NCBI GenBank assembly: GCA_016870095.1
Contig: VGCI01000004.1
Span: forward strand, 1 to 64,000
Length of the DNA stretch: 64,000 bases
Direction: 5' to 3'
Source of the DNA: Alphaproteobacteria bacterium
Lineage (GTDB): Bacteria > Pseudomonadota > Alphaproteobacteria > Paracaedibacterales > VGCI01
How positions within the stretch are numbered: position 1 is the stretch's first letter; each line of letters starts with the position of its first letter. Positions 8,704-18,914 of the stretch are shown here, piece by piece. The notes beneath the pieces were generated by a model, which saw only the letters and a list, made by a program, of their open reading frames with translations, searched no databases and had not been told where the DNA came from. The position numbers and the translations under genes were made by a program.

Positions 8704-10140
8704 ATGGCTCATGACATATTAATTATTGATGATGAAGCCGACATCCGAAATCTCGTCTCAGGCGTTTTGGAGGATGAAGGATATGTTACGCGTGTTGCAG
8801 CTGATGGAGCGAGTGGGTTAGATGCCATTAAAGCCAGACAACCCAGTTTGGTCATCCTAGATGTTTGGCTAGGAGATAGCGATCGCGACGGAATAAAAAT
8901 ACTCGAAATTATTAAACGAGATCATCCATACGTTCCTGTTGTAATGATTAGTGGTCACGGAACCATAGAAACTGCCGTCACCGCCATAAAGAATGGCGCC
9001 TATGATTTTATCGAAAAACCTTTTCAAACAGCTCGTCTTCTACTCGTCATACAACGAGCTATTGAATCTGCGCGACTCAAACGAGAAAATGCGGATCTGA
9101 AAATCAAAGTTGGTGACCACGTCGATTTGGTGGGTACTTCCCCAGCAATGCTTGTCATTCGTCAAACCATAGAGCGTGTCGCTCCAACCAATAGCCGCAT
9201 TTTAATTGTTGGGCCTTCAGGGGCTGGCAAGGAAATCATCGCGAGAAAAATACACGCCTTATCTCGACGTACAGATAGGCCATTTGTTGTACTGAATTGT
9301 GCAACACTACACCCAGATCGATTAGAAGCTGAGTTATTTGGAACAGAAATAGTAGGCTTAGATCCAACTGTTCCCCGAAAAATTGGATTGCTAGAGCAAG
9401 CTCACAATGGAACTTTGTATTTGGATGAAGTGACGGATTTACCGCTACCGACTCAAAGCAAACTGATTCGTGTCCTTCAGGATCAATTCTTCACTCGCCT
9501 GGGCGATAATCAAAAAGTTGAGGTCGATGTTCGGATTACAGCATCTTCCAGTGCCAATATTCCACAAATGATACAAGATGGGCACTTCAGGGAAGATCTA
9601 TTTTATCGATTGAATGTTGTCCCCATTGATGTTCCAGCTTTACAAGACCGTTTAACGGACATCCCTGAATTATTTCAACACTTTATGAATCAGGCGGCTT
9701 TGGCGCATGGGCGCCCCCAAAAACGCTTAAGTCCAGATGCTATGGTTGTGCTTCAATCTTATTCTTGGCCTGGGAATGTTCGGCAGTTAAAGAATGTGGT
9801 TGAATGGATCCTGATTATGGCCGGGAATGATTCTCGCGAAGAGGTTCGAGCGGATATGTTGCCCCCTGAGGTAAGATCAGACGCATCGTTAAGTGCTTCC
9901 ACTCAAACACCCAACATTGTTGTGCTGCCCTTAAGAGAAGCTCGCGAAATGTTTGAGCGTGAATATTTGTTGGCTCAAGTTAATCGATTTGGGGGTAACA
10001 TTTCAAAAACAGCTCGATTTGTGGGTATGGAACGCTCTGCTCTCCATCGGAAATTGCGCGCATTAGGCGTTCATGAAGGACGTTATCAAGAAGAAGAAAC
10101 TTCGGCAGAAACTTCTAATCAAGAATTGAAGATTGCATGA
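8704..10140 (+). CDS. ntrX: Response regulator NtrX
   Basis: 478 residues: receiver (Asp53, Lys105), AAA+ domain (Walker A GPSGAGKE 170-177, Walker B LYLDE 238-242) and a C-terminal Fis-type helix-turn-helix (ISKTARFVGMERSALHRKL). The GAFTGA loop used to contact sigma-54 is not present; the region reads FGTEIVGLDPTVPRK. This is usual for NtrX proteins, some of which act without sigma-54. Partner kinase NtrY is directly upstream. The stop overlaps the trkA start by four bases. Confidence 0.93.
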   Translation: MAHDILIIDDEADIRNLVSGVLEDEGYVTRVAADGASGLDAIKARQPSLVILDVWLGDSDRDGIKILEIIKRDHPYVPVVMISGHGTIETAVTAIKNGAYDFIEKPFQTARLLLVIQRAIESARLKRENADLKIKVGDHVDLVGTSPAMLVIRQTIERVAPTNSRILIVGPSGAGKEIIARKIHALSRRTDRPFVVLNCATLHPDRLEAELFGTEIVGLDPTVPRKIGLLEQAHNGTLYLDEVTDLPLPTQSKLIRVLQDQFFTRLGDNQKVEVDVRITASSSANIPQMIQDGHFREDLFYRLNVVPIDVPALQDRLTDIPELFQHFMNQAALAHGRPQKRLSPDAMVVLQSYSWPGNVRQLKNVVEWILIMAGNDSREEVRADMLPPEVRSDASLSASTQTPNIVVLPLREAREMFEREYLLAQVNRFGGNISKTARFVGMERSALHRKLRALGVHEGRYQEEETSAETSNQELKIA

Positions 10141-11513
10141 AAGTCATTATCTTAGGAGCAGGTCAAGTTGGCTATAACATAGCCAAATACTTGGCTGTCG
10201 AAGAAAACGATGTCACAATTGTTGATGAATCCGCAGAGTTACTCCGAAAAATTGGCGATACATTAGACGTCCAACCAGTCGTCGGTTTTGCTTCGCACCC
10301 CGATGTATTGCAACAAGCTGGAGCAGCAGACGCAGATTTAATTATAGCTGTAACGGGATCAGATGAGGTCAATATTGTTGCCTGCGAGGTTGCAAATTCT
10401 CTATTTCATGTTGAAACAAAAATTGCCCGTATTCGAAATCAAAATTACTTAGACCCTTACTGGTCTAACCTATTTAGTAGCCGCAATTTAGCTATTGATC
10501 ATATCATTTCTCCCGAAGTTGAAGTTGCACGAGCCATTAGCCGTAGCATTAAAGTTTCGGGCGCATTTGACGTTATCCCTTTATGTGGAAATCAAGTGAA
10601 AGTCATTGGCGTAAGATGTATGAGCAGTGCGCCCATTTTAAATACGCCATTACGTTTACTTCCGGGTTTGTTTCCAAAACTTGACCTTGTTGTTGTCTGT
10701 ATTGTCCGAGGAATGGACGTCTTTATCCCAACCGGTGATCATCAAATGTTGCCCGGTGACGAGGTGTATTACATTGTATCCCAAGGTCAAACATCCGCTG
10801 CCATGAGTGCATTTGGATTTGCAGATTCTGCAACCCGTCGGGTCATTGTTATGGGGGGTGGAAATATTGGTATGACGCTCGTGGCCGATATTGAAGAAAA
10901 TCAGCCAGATGTTATTACCCGTATTGTTGAGAAAAATCAAACTCGTGCTGAATATGTAGCACGCCACCTCAGACAAACTGAGGTATTATGTGGGGATGTC
11001 TTGGATGCAGAAGTATTGTCTGAAGCCAACGTGCAATCCACTGAAACCATCGTGGCGGTAACAGATGATGATAAAGTCAATATCTTAGCCTCTCTCCTTG
11101 CAAAACGAAATGGCGCAGGTCAAGCCTTAATTCTTTTGAACAATATGGCTTATTCTTCTCTTGTAACGTCTTTGGGTATCGATGCCGTTATCAGCCCACA
11201 AGCTATATCTGTCTCAACAATTTTACAACATGTTCGCCAGGGGCGCGTTCGATCAGCTCACTCTTTACGAGATGGGAGCGTTGAGATTATTGAGGCCGAA
11301 GCTCGTGAAACATCTCACATCATTGGATTGACCGTAGATGATATTAATATCAAAGGAGCCATGATGGTTGCCGCCCTTGTGAGGGATAATGAAATTACGG
11401 TTGCCCCCTCCCGAATTAGTATTCGGGTTAATGACCGCTTGATTTTGGCAGTTTCTAAAGAAGCTGTAAAAAAAGTTGAAAGACTTTTTGCCATACGTCC
11501 CAGTTACTTATAG
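10137..11513 (+). CDS. trkA: Trk potassium uptake regulator TrkA
   Basis: 458 residues in the usual duplicated form: two NAD-binding RCK_N domains (GAGQVGYNIAKYL at the start; MGGGNIGMTLVADIEE near residue 240), each followed by an RCK_C domain. It is the cytosolic gating subunit of the Trk K+ transporter; no trkH/trkG is in the window. Coupling to ntrX by an ATGA overlap is the standard alphaproteobacterial order. In relatives hfq and hflX usually follow; here they do not. Confidence 0.92.
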   Translation: MKVIILGAGQVGYNIAKYLAVEENDVTIVDESAELLRKIGDTLDVQPVVGFASHPDVLQQAGAADADLIIAVTGSDEVNIVACEVANSLFHVETKIARIRNQNYLDPYWSNLFSSRNLAIDHIISPEVEVARAISRSIKVSGAFDVIPLCGNQVKVIGVRCMSSAPILNTPLRLLPGLFPKLDLVVVCIVRGMDVFIPTGDHQMLPGDEVYYIVSQGQTSAAMSAFGFADSATRRVIVMGGGNIGMTLVADIEENQPDVITRIVEKNQTRAEYVARHLRQTEVLCGDVLDAEVLSEANVQSTETIVAVTDDDKVNILASLLAKRNGAGQALILLNNMAYSSLVTSLGIDAVISPQAISVSTILQHVRQGRVRSAHSLRDGSVEIIEAEARETSHIIGLTVDDINIKGAMMVAALVRDNEITVAPSRISIRVNDRLILAVSKEAVKKVERLFAIRPSYL

Positions 11514-11687
11514 GGATTATTGATGAACATTACAAAAGATTTATCCTAATCTTGTAAATGACTTCAGTATACTTTAAAAATTCATATTCTTAAAGTTTTT
11601 CCTGGAAAAATTTAAGCATTCCGCTTATGTATAAGAAATACATTTTACAATACTGTCAAAATTACTAAAAAATAAATGGAAGTGATC

Positions 11688-12101
11688 ATGACATTTGAAA
11701 ATAAATTGGTTGCTGTTTTAAATAAAGATATTGAACCTGGTATTGTTTTGAATGCCTTGGCACACATGTCTGTTGGATTGGGGGGTGATGTTGGCAAATC
11801 TTCCTTACAGGTGGATGATTATATAGATGCGGAAGGCAACGTCTACCCAAATATTTCCCGAATTCCATTTATTATATTGCGAGCAAAGTCAAATGAAATT
11901 CGCAAAACTGTGAGTGCCGCCAAAGAACATGGTGTGTTGCACGGCACTTTTTTAAATACAATGACTGGGGGAACATACCAAGAACAATTGCTGCGCACGG
12001 CCGCATCCCCAGAAGAAACTTTAATTTATTATGGATGCGTTTTATTTGGTAATTGGGAAATTGTTTCGCAAGTGACACGCAAATTTTCTTTGTGGAGATG
12101 A
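11688..12101 (+). CDS. DUF2000 family protein
   Basis: 137 residues from the ATG at 11688, which is preceded by GGAAGTG; an earlier in-frame ATG at 11676 has no ribosome site. The sequence matches the DUF2000 family, small alpha/beta proteins related to the peptidyl-tRNA hydrolase 2 fold: KLVAVLNKDIEPGIVLNALAH, then PFIILRAKS and GTFLNTMTGGTY. The function of the family is not established. It follows trkA after 174 nt and precedes mnmA. Confidence 0.75.
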   Translation: MTFENKLVAVLNKDIEPGIVLNALAHMSVGLGGDVGKSSLQVDDYIDAEGNVYPNISRIPFIILRAKSNEIRKTVSAAKEHGVLHGTFLNTMTGGTYQEQLLRTAASPEETLIYYGCVLFGNWEIVSQVTRKFSLWR

Positions 12102-12201
12102 AAGATGAAAATTTGGATGTGGAATATGTGTTCTTTAAAGGATATGAAAAATACATCTTATTTACCACAAAGCATATTACGGTTAGAAAAAGGAAATTGG
12201 T

Positions 12202-13320
12202 TTGTCTGACAGTACAAAATTAAAATTAGATGGCATTGAAGATGGCGCTCTGGTAGCAGTTGCTATGTCAGGAGGCGTTGATTCATCTGTAACGGCAGCT
12301 CTCATGGTGGAAGGTGGTTATCAAGTTGTTGGTATCACTCTTCAATTATATGACCATGGCAAAATGGTCAATAAAAAGGGAGCTTGCTGTGCCGGGCAGG
12401 ATATTTATGATGCAAGAACGGTAGCAGATCGTTTCGGGTTTCCTCATTATGTTTTAGATTATGAAAATGTCTTTCGACAAGGTGTTATTGATGACTTTGT
12501 TGACAGCTATTTGCAAGGAGAAACTCCTGTTCCCTGTATCCGATGTAATCAACGCGTAAAATTTAAAGATTTATTGACCACTGCACGGGATTTAAGTGCG
12601 AAAGCCCTCATCACAGGTCATTACGTACGACGCTTACAGGGTGAAAAGAATGCAGAGCTCCACCAAGCTCTCGATCCCTCACGCGATCAAAGTTATTTTC
12701 TTTTTACCACCACACAAGATCAATTAGATTATTTACGTTTTCCACTGGGGGTAATGCCCAAATCCGAAACACGACAGCATGCTCGTCGACTGGGATTAAG
12801 TGTTTCTGAAAAGCCTGATAGTCAAGACATTTGCTTTGTACCATCCGGCGGTTACGCAAGTGTCGTTGAAAAATATCGCCCCGGATCATTGGATCCCGGG
12901 GAAATTGTCCATGTGGATGGACGTGTTTTAGGAAATCATACCGGAATAATTAATTTTACCATTGGTCAGCGCCGAGGCATTGGCGTTTCGAGCACGGATC
13001 CTTTATTCGTTGTATCTCTTGATCCGGATACGCGTCGTGTCATGGTTGGTCCTCGCGAAGCTCTGGCTAAACCCCGCATCTGGGTGCGGGATGTAAATTG
13101 GCTTTGTAACAGTGAGGCATTTGAGAAAGGTCAAAAAGCGTCTGTAAAAATCCGCTCGACTCAAGATCCTATTCCCGCAACAATTTATTGTCGCGGACAG
13201 AACCTGGCGGAAGTGGAATTTGAAACGCCCGAATATGGCGTTGCGAATGGCCAAGCTTGTGTATTTTTCATCGGCTCTCAAGTTTTGGGAGGTGGGTGGA
13301 TTACCAAGGCCCCCTTTTAA
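12202..13320 (+). CDS. mnmA: tRNA 2-thiouridylase MnmA
   Basis: Makes 2-thiouridine at wobble position 34 of Lys, Glu and Gln tRNAs. A PP-loop ATP site (AMSGGVDSS, 21-29), the first active cysteine in PCIRCNQ (Cys115) and the second in CFVPSGGY (Cys211) are all present, along with the QRRGIGV tRNA-binding part. Length 372 is normal. It starts with TTG at 12202 behind an AAGGAAA ribosome site; no ATG lies before the PP-loop. Confidence 0.93.
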   Translation: MSDSTKLKLDGIEDGALVAVAMSGGVDSSVTAALMVEGGYQVVGITLQLYDHGKMVNKKGACCAGQDIYDARTVADRFGFPHYVLDYENVFRQGVIDDFVDSYLQGETPVPCIRCNQRVKFKDLLTTARDLSAKALITGHYVRRLQGEKNAELHQALDPSRDQSYFLFTTTQDQLDYLRFPLGVMPKSETRQHARRLGLSVSEKPDSQDICFVPSGGYASVVEKYRPGSLDPGEIVHVDGRVLGNHTGIINFTIGQRRGIGVSSTDPLFVVSLDPDTRRVMVGPREALAKPRIWVRDVNWLCNSEAFEKGQKASVKIRSTQDPIPATIYCRGQNLAEVEFETPEYGVANGQACVFFIGSQVLGGGWITKAPF

Positions 13321-13528
13321 TTTCATTCCTTACCTAGTCAAATGAGCCGCTTATGGTTCTCTCAAAATGCAAAATCAAAATAATTATGCATCTTATAAAA
13401 TTCTTCATATAAACATTTGCGCTTTCTTAAAAATTTAACACATAATTAACAAATGGATAGATAGTCTATGTAATGAGGCCTAAATAAGTCGGGTCAAATA
13501 TTGGCACTATAGAGGGAGAAAGACTAAC

Positions 13529-15448
13529 GTGGCGGACCCATCTTTGAATGAGCACCGGCCTAAAAAGTCGAATTCTAAATCGCATTCAAAATCGGGGTCT
13601 GTTTTCCCCTGGAAGCGATGGGATATAATCTTGAGCACGGTTGTGCTTAATCTCTTATCCCTTTCCATTCCTCTTTTTGTCTTGCAACTTTATGACCGCG
13701 TTATCCCAAATCAATCATTCGGGACCCTTACCCTACTTGGAATTGCAGTCGGTATAGCTGCCCTTCTGGAAGCAAGCTTACGCTTTAGTCGTGGCTATGT
13801 ATTGAGTTGGCTCGGCATGCACTTTGAACATGGTGCGGCAGTGGGCGCCTTTCAGCATCTGGTTAATGCAACCTTGAATGACCTCAATAAAAGAGGTGTG
13901 GGCGAACATGTTGAAAATATTGAAAGTGCAACGATATTAAAAGAATTTTTAGCCGGACAAGGATTTTTAATCCTGCTAGATCTTCCTTTTGTTTTCTTAT
14001 TCTTAGGAATTATTGCATATTTTTCCCCGCCCATTGCTTTGGCAGCAACTGCAATTTTGGTTGTATTCGTTCTGCTTGCCTGGTTTCTGGGAATCGTTTT
14101 GCGCCGGTATTTGGAAAAGCAACTGGATCTAAACGATCGACGTTATAATTTTATCGTTGAAATTCTCACAAATCATCACACGTTGAAAGCCCTGGGGATG
14201 GAAGATCTTCTTTTGCGTCGTTATGAACGTCTCCAAACCCAATGTTCCGATGTCAATTATAAGGTTTATTTATATTCTGCCGAAGCCCGAGATTTGGGCA
14301 ATATGTTTTCCTATATTTTATTTGTGGGTATCGTTGCTGTGGCCACACTGCAAGTCATCACGTCATCAACATCAGTCGGTATTATGGCAGCTTGCATAAT
14401 TCTTACAAATCGAGCTATGCAACCCATCCAAGCCGCCATGGGCGTTTGGACACGTTTTCAATATTTTACCATTGCCAAGAAACGGATTGAGGATCATTTT
14501 AATTTAAAACTTGAACCCCCTTTGGCACAAGGAATCACTAAACCCATTCAAGGGAAAATTACTTTAAAAAATGTTTGCTTTCAGTATAACGATGATTCAC
14601 CAGAAATTTTGAAGGGAATTGATCTCAGTGTCTCCCCCGGCTCTGCGGTAACGATTCATGGTAAAAATGGGGCCGGAAAAACAACGCTCATGTTAGTCTT
14701 AATGGGTAATCTCCATCCCTCTATGGGAAGCCTTTTGATTGATGATGAGCCCCTATCATCCTACCATTACAGAGATTTACGGCGTCAAATAGCCTACGTG
14801 CCTCCTAAAGGAATTTTATTTCAAGGGACAATCATTGAAAATATGACAATGTATAGGGGTGCAGCTTATGTTGATGATGCCTTAGGACTTTCTCGCCAAC
14901 TCGGATTGGATGAATGGATCCATCACTTACCTCAAGGGTATGATACAAAAGTTGGCGACCAACTTTTTCTTCTTCTTCCCGATGGTATTCATCAACGAAT
15001 TTGCTTAGTAAGAGCATTGGTAAATCGCCCGAAAATCTTAATTTTAGATGAAGCCAATACATCCCTGGATGAAAATGGCGATCAACTGCTCAAACAAGTC
15101 GTCCGAAGCCTTCATGGTGTGGTAACTGTTATATTTGTTACTCATCGCCCCTCTATTCAAGAGATAGCCGATGCCTCATACGAATTAACAGATGGCTTTC
15201 TATTATCTAAGGATAAATTATCTCTTCCTAGAAAGAGGGATGACTTAGATGGAACGTCTTCAGATTCAGAACAAAATCAAGAAACATCTTTGTCATCAGA
15301 CGAAGAAATAAAATCCCCAAAATCAAAAAAGAATGGGGGACAGAAAAAAGAAAACATGAAAAATTTAGCTCCAGGAAATGGAAAAACCGATACTCACTTA
15401 AATATCTCGGCCGATCACTTAGGAATAAATCATGGCAAAATCATTTAA
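13529..15448 (+). CDS. Type I secretion ABC half-transporter 1, degenerate NBD
   Basis: 639 residues. An N-terminal membrane domain (about 30-310) with the PrtD/HlyB-like RVIPNQS loop is followed by a nucleotide-binding domain. Walker A GKNGAGKTT (378-386), Walker B with catalytic Glu508 and H-loop His539 are intact. The signature motif LSGGQ is replaced by LPDGI (483-487), and the Q-loop Gln is Pro426 (VPPK). The last 75 residues are a hydrophilic Ser/Lys/Glu tail. There is no C39 domain. The GTG start sits behind GGGAGA. The gene overlaps its partner by 17 nt and is followed by an HlyD adaptor, so it is probably one half of a heterodimeric exporter; the cargo is unknown. Confidence 0.82.
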   Translation: MADPSLNEHRPKKSNSKSHSKSGSVFPWKRWDIILSTVVLNLLSLSIPLFVLQLYDRVIPNQSFGTLTLLGIAVGIAALLEASLRFSRGYVLSWLGMHFEHGAAVGAFQHLVNATLNDLNKRGVGEHVENIESATILKEFLAGQGFLILLDLPFVFLFLGIIAYFSPPIALAATAILVVFVLLAWFLGIVLRRYLEKQLDLNDRRYNFIVEILTNHHTLKALGMEDLLLRRYERLQTQCSDVNYKVYLYSAEARDLGNMFSYILFVGIVAVATLQVITSSTSVGIMAACIILTNRAMQPIQAAMGVWTRFQYFTIAKKRIEDHFNLKLEPPLAQGITKPIQGKITLKNVCFQYNDDSPEILKGIDLSVSPGSAVTIHGKNGAGKTTLMLVLMGNLHPSMGSLLIDDEPLSSYHYRDLRRQIAYVPPKGILFQGTIIENMTMYRGAAYVDDALGLSRQLGLDEWIHHLPQGYDTKVGDQLFLLLPDGIHQRICLVRALVNRPKILILDEANTSLDENGDQLLKQVVRSLHGVVTVIFVTHRPSIQEIADASYELTDGFLLSKDKLSLPRKRDDLDGTSSDSEQNQETSLSSDEEIKSPKSKKNGGQKKENMKNLAPGNGKTDTHLNISADHLGINHGKII

Positions 15449-17498
15449 TTATTACGATTGTGTCATGCCGTTGTTAGAAGCATTAGGTTGGCAAGGACAT
15501 GCCCGTCGAATTTTTGAGGCCGTTCCGTTTCTGGAAAAACAAATCTCATTAACGGATTTGCGAAATCTCATGGCTAACCTAGGGTATTCCAGTAAAGGTC
15601 ATACCCTAAAGTTACAACAATTACATAGAGATTTATTGCCCGCTTTGTTTGTCACTAAGAGCGGGGAAGTTTATATTTTATCTGAAGAAGAAGATGGAAT
15701 TATCCATGCTGTAGATTGCGAGAAAAGTCAAAAAGTAACGCTTTCAACAACTTCTCGAATAAAAGGGACTGCATACTCATTTTACCAAAAACCTGAAAAG
15801 GAACCCGCCCGCGGCGGTTGGCTTTCTGGTATATTAGAACGTTTCCATTCTTTTATTTATTGGTTAATGGGTCTGGGGTTTTTAACAAGCATACTCAGCT
15901 TAAGCTCCATCGTTTTTATCATGGCTGTTTACGATGAGGTCGTCCCCTCTCGCTCGCAAATTACTCTTGGGTACTTTGTTTTGGGATTGGTTCTAGCTTT
16001 GTGTTGTGTCCAATTCGTGCACATCCTCCAAAATCGCGCTCTATCCTATTTTGGAGCACGCCTAGATTTGATTATTGGGAGTGAAGTCATGCGGCACGTT
16101 ATGAACCTACCCATGGGTTTAGTAGAAGGCGCATCCGTTGCCAGTCAGGTAGCTCGCTTGCGCCAATTTGATGGCATTCGGGAAACATTTACAGGTCCCA
16201 TCGCTAATATTATCCTTGAAGGGCCCTATATGATTTTTTTCCTGATTGTTCTCTTTCTGGTCGCAGGGCCTATCGTTATTGTTCCTTTGCTTATGATATT
16301 TGTTTTTATCATTATGCTTTTCCTAATGGCCCCCGTTTTACGACGATCTACACATAAAGTTTCAACAGCCTCCCTTGAACGGCGAAAATTCCTACTCGAG
16401 GGAACCTCTAACTTAACAACCATAAAACATTTAGCCGCAGAAAAAACATGGGTAGATCGTTTCCAAGAAGTGAGTGCTTCTTTATCCGTAGCTCAAAAGC
16501 AATCCGAACTCCTCTCATCCTTATCTATAAACTTAAGTCAGATGATCATGAAAATTGCTGGAATTTCTGCAATCATTTGCGGGGCCGTTCGTGTCACAGA
16601 AAATTTAATGTCCATTGGGGCGTTGATGGCCGTTGTCCTTCTTGTGTGGCGAGTTCTTTCTCCCCTACAAAGTGGCTTAATGGTGTTGGGACGGTTTGAT
16701 CTCATTATGGAAAGCTTAGAACAAATTAATCGGCTAATGAGTTTACCCTCCGAACGACGTCATGTAACAGAAAGTCCACATCGTTTTGACGGATTGGTTC
16801 GTATTCAAAATGTTGGATTTCGATATCCAAATGACCCCCAACCAGCCATACAAGGTATTATGATGGAAGCCAAACCCGGGGAAATTATTGCAATCGTTGG
16901 CCAAAATGGGTCCGGTAAAACAACGCTTATAAAATTGTTGTTGGGTTTTTATTATCCCCAAGCAGGTTCTATTACAATTGACGGTATTGATATTCGTCAA
17001 TTTGACCCCATGGTTTTACGACAATCCCTTGCCTACGTTCCACAGCAAAATCAATTTTTTCATGGAACGCTTGCTCAAAACTTACTATTTTCTGCTCCCG
17101 AAGCCACCGAAGAACGGATGATTCAAGCTGCAGAAAAAGCAGGATTATTATCTCAAATTATGACATTACCTGAAGGCTTTGAAACAAGAATTGATGAACA
17201 GGTGATGAACATTTTCTCTTCAGGTTTCTTGCAAAAGCTTAACTTAGCACGCGCCTATATCCGAAAATCAAATATTATTATTATGGATGAACCTGGCAAT
17301 ACTCTTGATCAAGAGGGTGATGAAACTTTACGTCAAACCATAACAGAATTTCGCGGAAAAAAAACAGTCATTATGGTCACCCATAGACCGAGTTTAATCA
17401 ATTTAGCCGATCGTGTTTTATCCCTTCACAAGGGTTCTATGCGGGTTTTCGGCCCCAGAGAGAAAGTTCTGGAAGTCATTAAAGGGGAAGTAATATGA
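15432..17498 (+). CDS. Type I secretion ABC half-transporter 2 with C39-like N-domain
   Basis: 688 residues: an N-terminal domain of about 120 residues resembling the inactive C39-like domain of HlyB-type exporters (LLPALFVTKSGEVYIL, no protease cysteine in place), membrane domain (about 145-420) and a nucleotide-binding domain. Walker A GQNGSGKTT (490-498), Q-loop Gln538, Walker B Asp619-Glu620 and the His of VTHRPS are intact, but the signature motif reads FSSGF (595-599). It pairs with the upstream gene by overlap and with the HlyD gene downstream by an ATGA overlap. A TolC-like outer membrane partner is not in the window. Confidence 0.82.
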   Translation: MAKSFNYYDCVMPLLEALGWQGHARRIFEAVPFLEKQISLTDLRNLMANLGYSSKGHTLKLQQLHRDLLPALFVTKSGEVYILSEEEDGIIHAVDCEKSQKVTLSTTSRIKGTAYSFYQKPEKEPARGGWLSGILERFHSFIYWLMGLGFLTSILSLSSIVFIMAVYDEVVPSRSQITLGYFVLGLVLALCCVQFVHILQNRALSYFGARLDLIIGSEVMRHVMNLPMGLVEGASVASQVARLRQFDGIRETFTGPIANIILEGPYMIFFLIVLFLVAGPIVIVPLLMIFVFIIMLFLMAPVLRRSTHKVSTASLERRKFLLEGTSNLTTIKHLAAEKTWVDRFQEVSASLSVAQKQSELLSSLSINLSQMIMKIAGISAIICGAVRVTENLMSIGALMAVVLLVWRVLSPLQSGLMVLGRFDLIMESLEQINRLMSLPSERRHVTESPHRFDGLVRIQNVGFRYPNDPQPAIQGIMMEAKPGEIIAIVGQNGSGKTTLIKLLLGFYYPQAGSITIDGIDIRQFDPMVLRQSLAYVPQQNQFFHGTLAQNLLFSAPEATEERMIQAAEKAGLLSQIMTLPEGFETRIDEQVMNIFSSGFLQKLNLARAYIRKSNIIIMDEPGNTLDQEGDETLRQTITEFRGKKTVIMVTHRPSLINLADRVLSLHKGSMRVFGPREKVLEVIKGEVI

Positions 17499-18853
17499 CA
17501 AACGAAACACCCACAAACATCGTATCAGATAGCACAGACGATCGAAAAGTGAACCGCCAGCTTCCTTCACTTAACCGCTCGCTTCATATTGAAGAGGGCC
17601 GTCCCCCCCATAGCAGTCGGATGAATATTTTAATTGCTTGCGGCATTGTTTTTGCATTTATTGCATGGGCCGCTATTACTCCTATTGATGAAATTAGCGT
17701 AGCAAACGGTCAAATTATCCCCACAGGATTTATAAAATCTGTTCAACATTTAGAGGGGGGCCAAATCACACAAATTAATATTCATGAAGGTGACTTGGTA
17801 AAAGAAGGAGACGTTCTCCTTGTTCTTGATGGAAAAGGTGGACAGTCTGAGCTTGAACAAGCCCTTGCAAAAGAAGCCTCTCTTAAAATAAAAGCCGAAC
17901 GATTACGGTCTTTTGGCTTGGAACAAAAGCCAAATTTTAGTGAATTTGGGGCCGCCTATAAAAGTCTCGTCGAAGATCAGCAGGCCATCTATGACATGCA
18001 AGTCCGGAATCGAGAAGACCAAAGAGCAGTCATCGATAAACAACATGAGCAACAAAAAGCACTCCTCAACCTCCAACGTGGTCAAGAAAAGGACTTACGA
18101 GATCAGCTGGCTATTGTTGAAAAACAACGAGATGTCACTAAAGAACTTTATGAAAAGCGTCTGAAGACGGGTACAGAATATCGAGCCAATGAAGAGAATG
18201 TCTCACGTGTTCGCAAAGAGCTGGATCAAGTAAAGAATCAAATGCAACAAACACGTCAAGCCATTGCAGAAGCTGATAATAAACTTACGGAATTGGGAAC
18301 AAATTTACGCAATGTGGCCTTAACCGAAATGGGCAATACAACAGGAGAAATTGCCCAAGTTAAAGAATCCATTACGAAATTGCAAGATCGCGTCAATCGT
18401 TTAGAAATCAAATCCCCCGTTTCTGGAATTGTAAAAGGGTTGAAAACCAACACTCTAAAAGGAGTTATTCAGCCAGGAGAAGAAATTATGCAAATTGTCC
18501 CGGCCAACGCGATGGAAGTTGAAGCACAAATAAACCCCAAAGACATAGGTAATACCCAAGTTGGTCAAGATGTTACCATTAAGGTTTCCGCATATGATTA
18601 TTCTCGATTTGGAAGTATTGAAGGAAAGCTTCATGCCATTTCAGCTTCCACCTTTTTGGATGATAATAAAAAACCTTTTTATAAGGCTTTCATTAAAATG
18701 AACCAATTATATGTGGGCAAAGACCCAAAGCAAAACCGTATTTCCGTCGGTATGACTGTTGTGGCTGAAATCCACACTGGAGAAAAGACTTTGCTCCAAT
18801 ATCTCACCAAGCCCGTTTATAACGCCGTAAAAACATCCTTTAGGGAGCGATAG
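17495..18853 (+). CDS. HlyD-family periplasmic adaptor
   Basis: 452 residues: a cytoplasmic N-terminus, one membrane helix (about 44-62), a lipoyl-like half (ITQINIHEGDLVKEGDVLLVLDG), a long coiled-coil hairpin (about 150-300), the second lipoyl half (IKSPVSGIVKGLKTNTLKG) and a beta-barrel. This is the standard membrane fusion protein of type I secretion (HlyD/PrtE/LssD). It completes the inner-membrane part of the exporter with the two ABC genes; all three are translationally coupled. Confidence 0.9.
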   Translation: MTNETPTNIVSDSTDDRKVNRQLPSLNRSLHIEEGRPPHSSRMNILIACGIVFAFIAWAAITPIDEISVANGQIIPTGFIKSVQHLEGGQITQINIHEGDLVKEGDVLLVLDGKGGQSELEQALAKEASLKIKAERLRSFGLEQKPNFSEFGAAYKSLVEDQQAIYDMQVRNREDQRAVIDKQHEQQKALLNLQRGQEKDLRDQLAIVEKQRDVTKELYEKRLKTGTEYRANEENVSRVRKELDQVKNQMQQTRQAIAEADNKLTELGTNLRNVALTEMGNTTGEIAQVKESITKLQDRVNRLEIKSPVSGIVKGLKTNTLKGVIQPGEEIMQIVPANAMEVEAQINPKDIGNTQVGQDVTIKVSAYDYSRFGSIEGKLHAISASTFLDDNKKPFYKAFIKMNQLYVGKDPKQNRISVGMTVVAEIHTGEKTLLQYLTKPVYNAVKTSFRER

Positions 18854-18914
18854 AAAGACATATTAAATTTTACATCAATAAGCTAATTGGTGATTTTTAA
18901 TAGGAGTTAAAATC

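Noticed and set aside
13501-13520. TTGGCAC before the exporter operon as a sigma-54 promoter
   Set aside because: The second element (TTGC at the right spacing) is absent; GGGAGA further on is the ribosome site.
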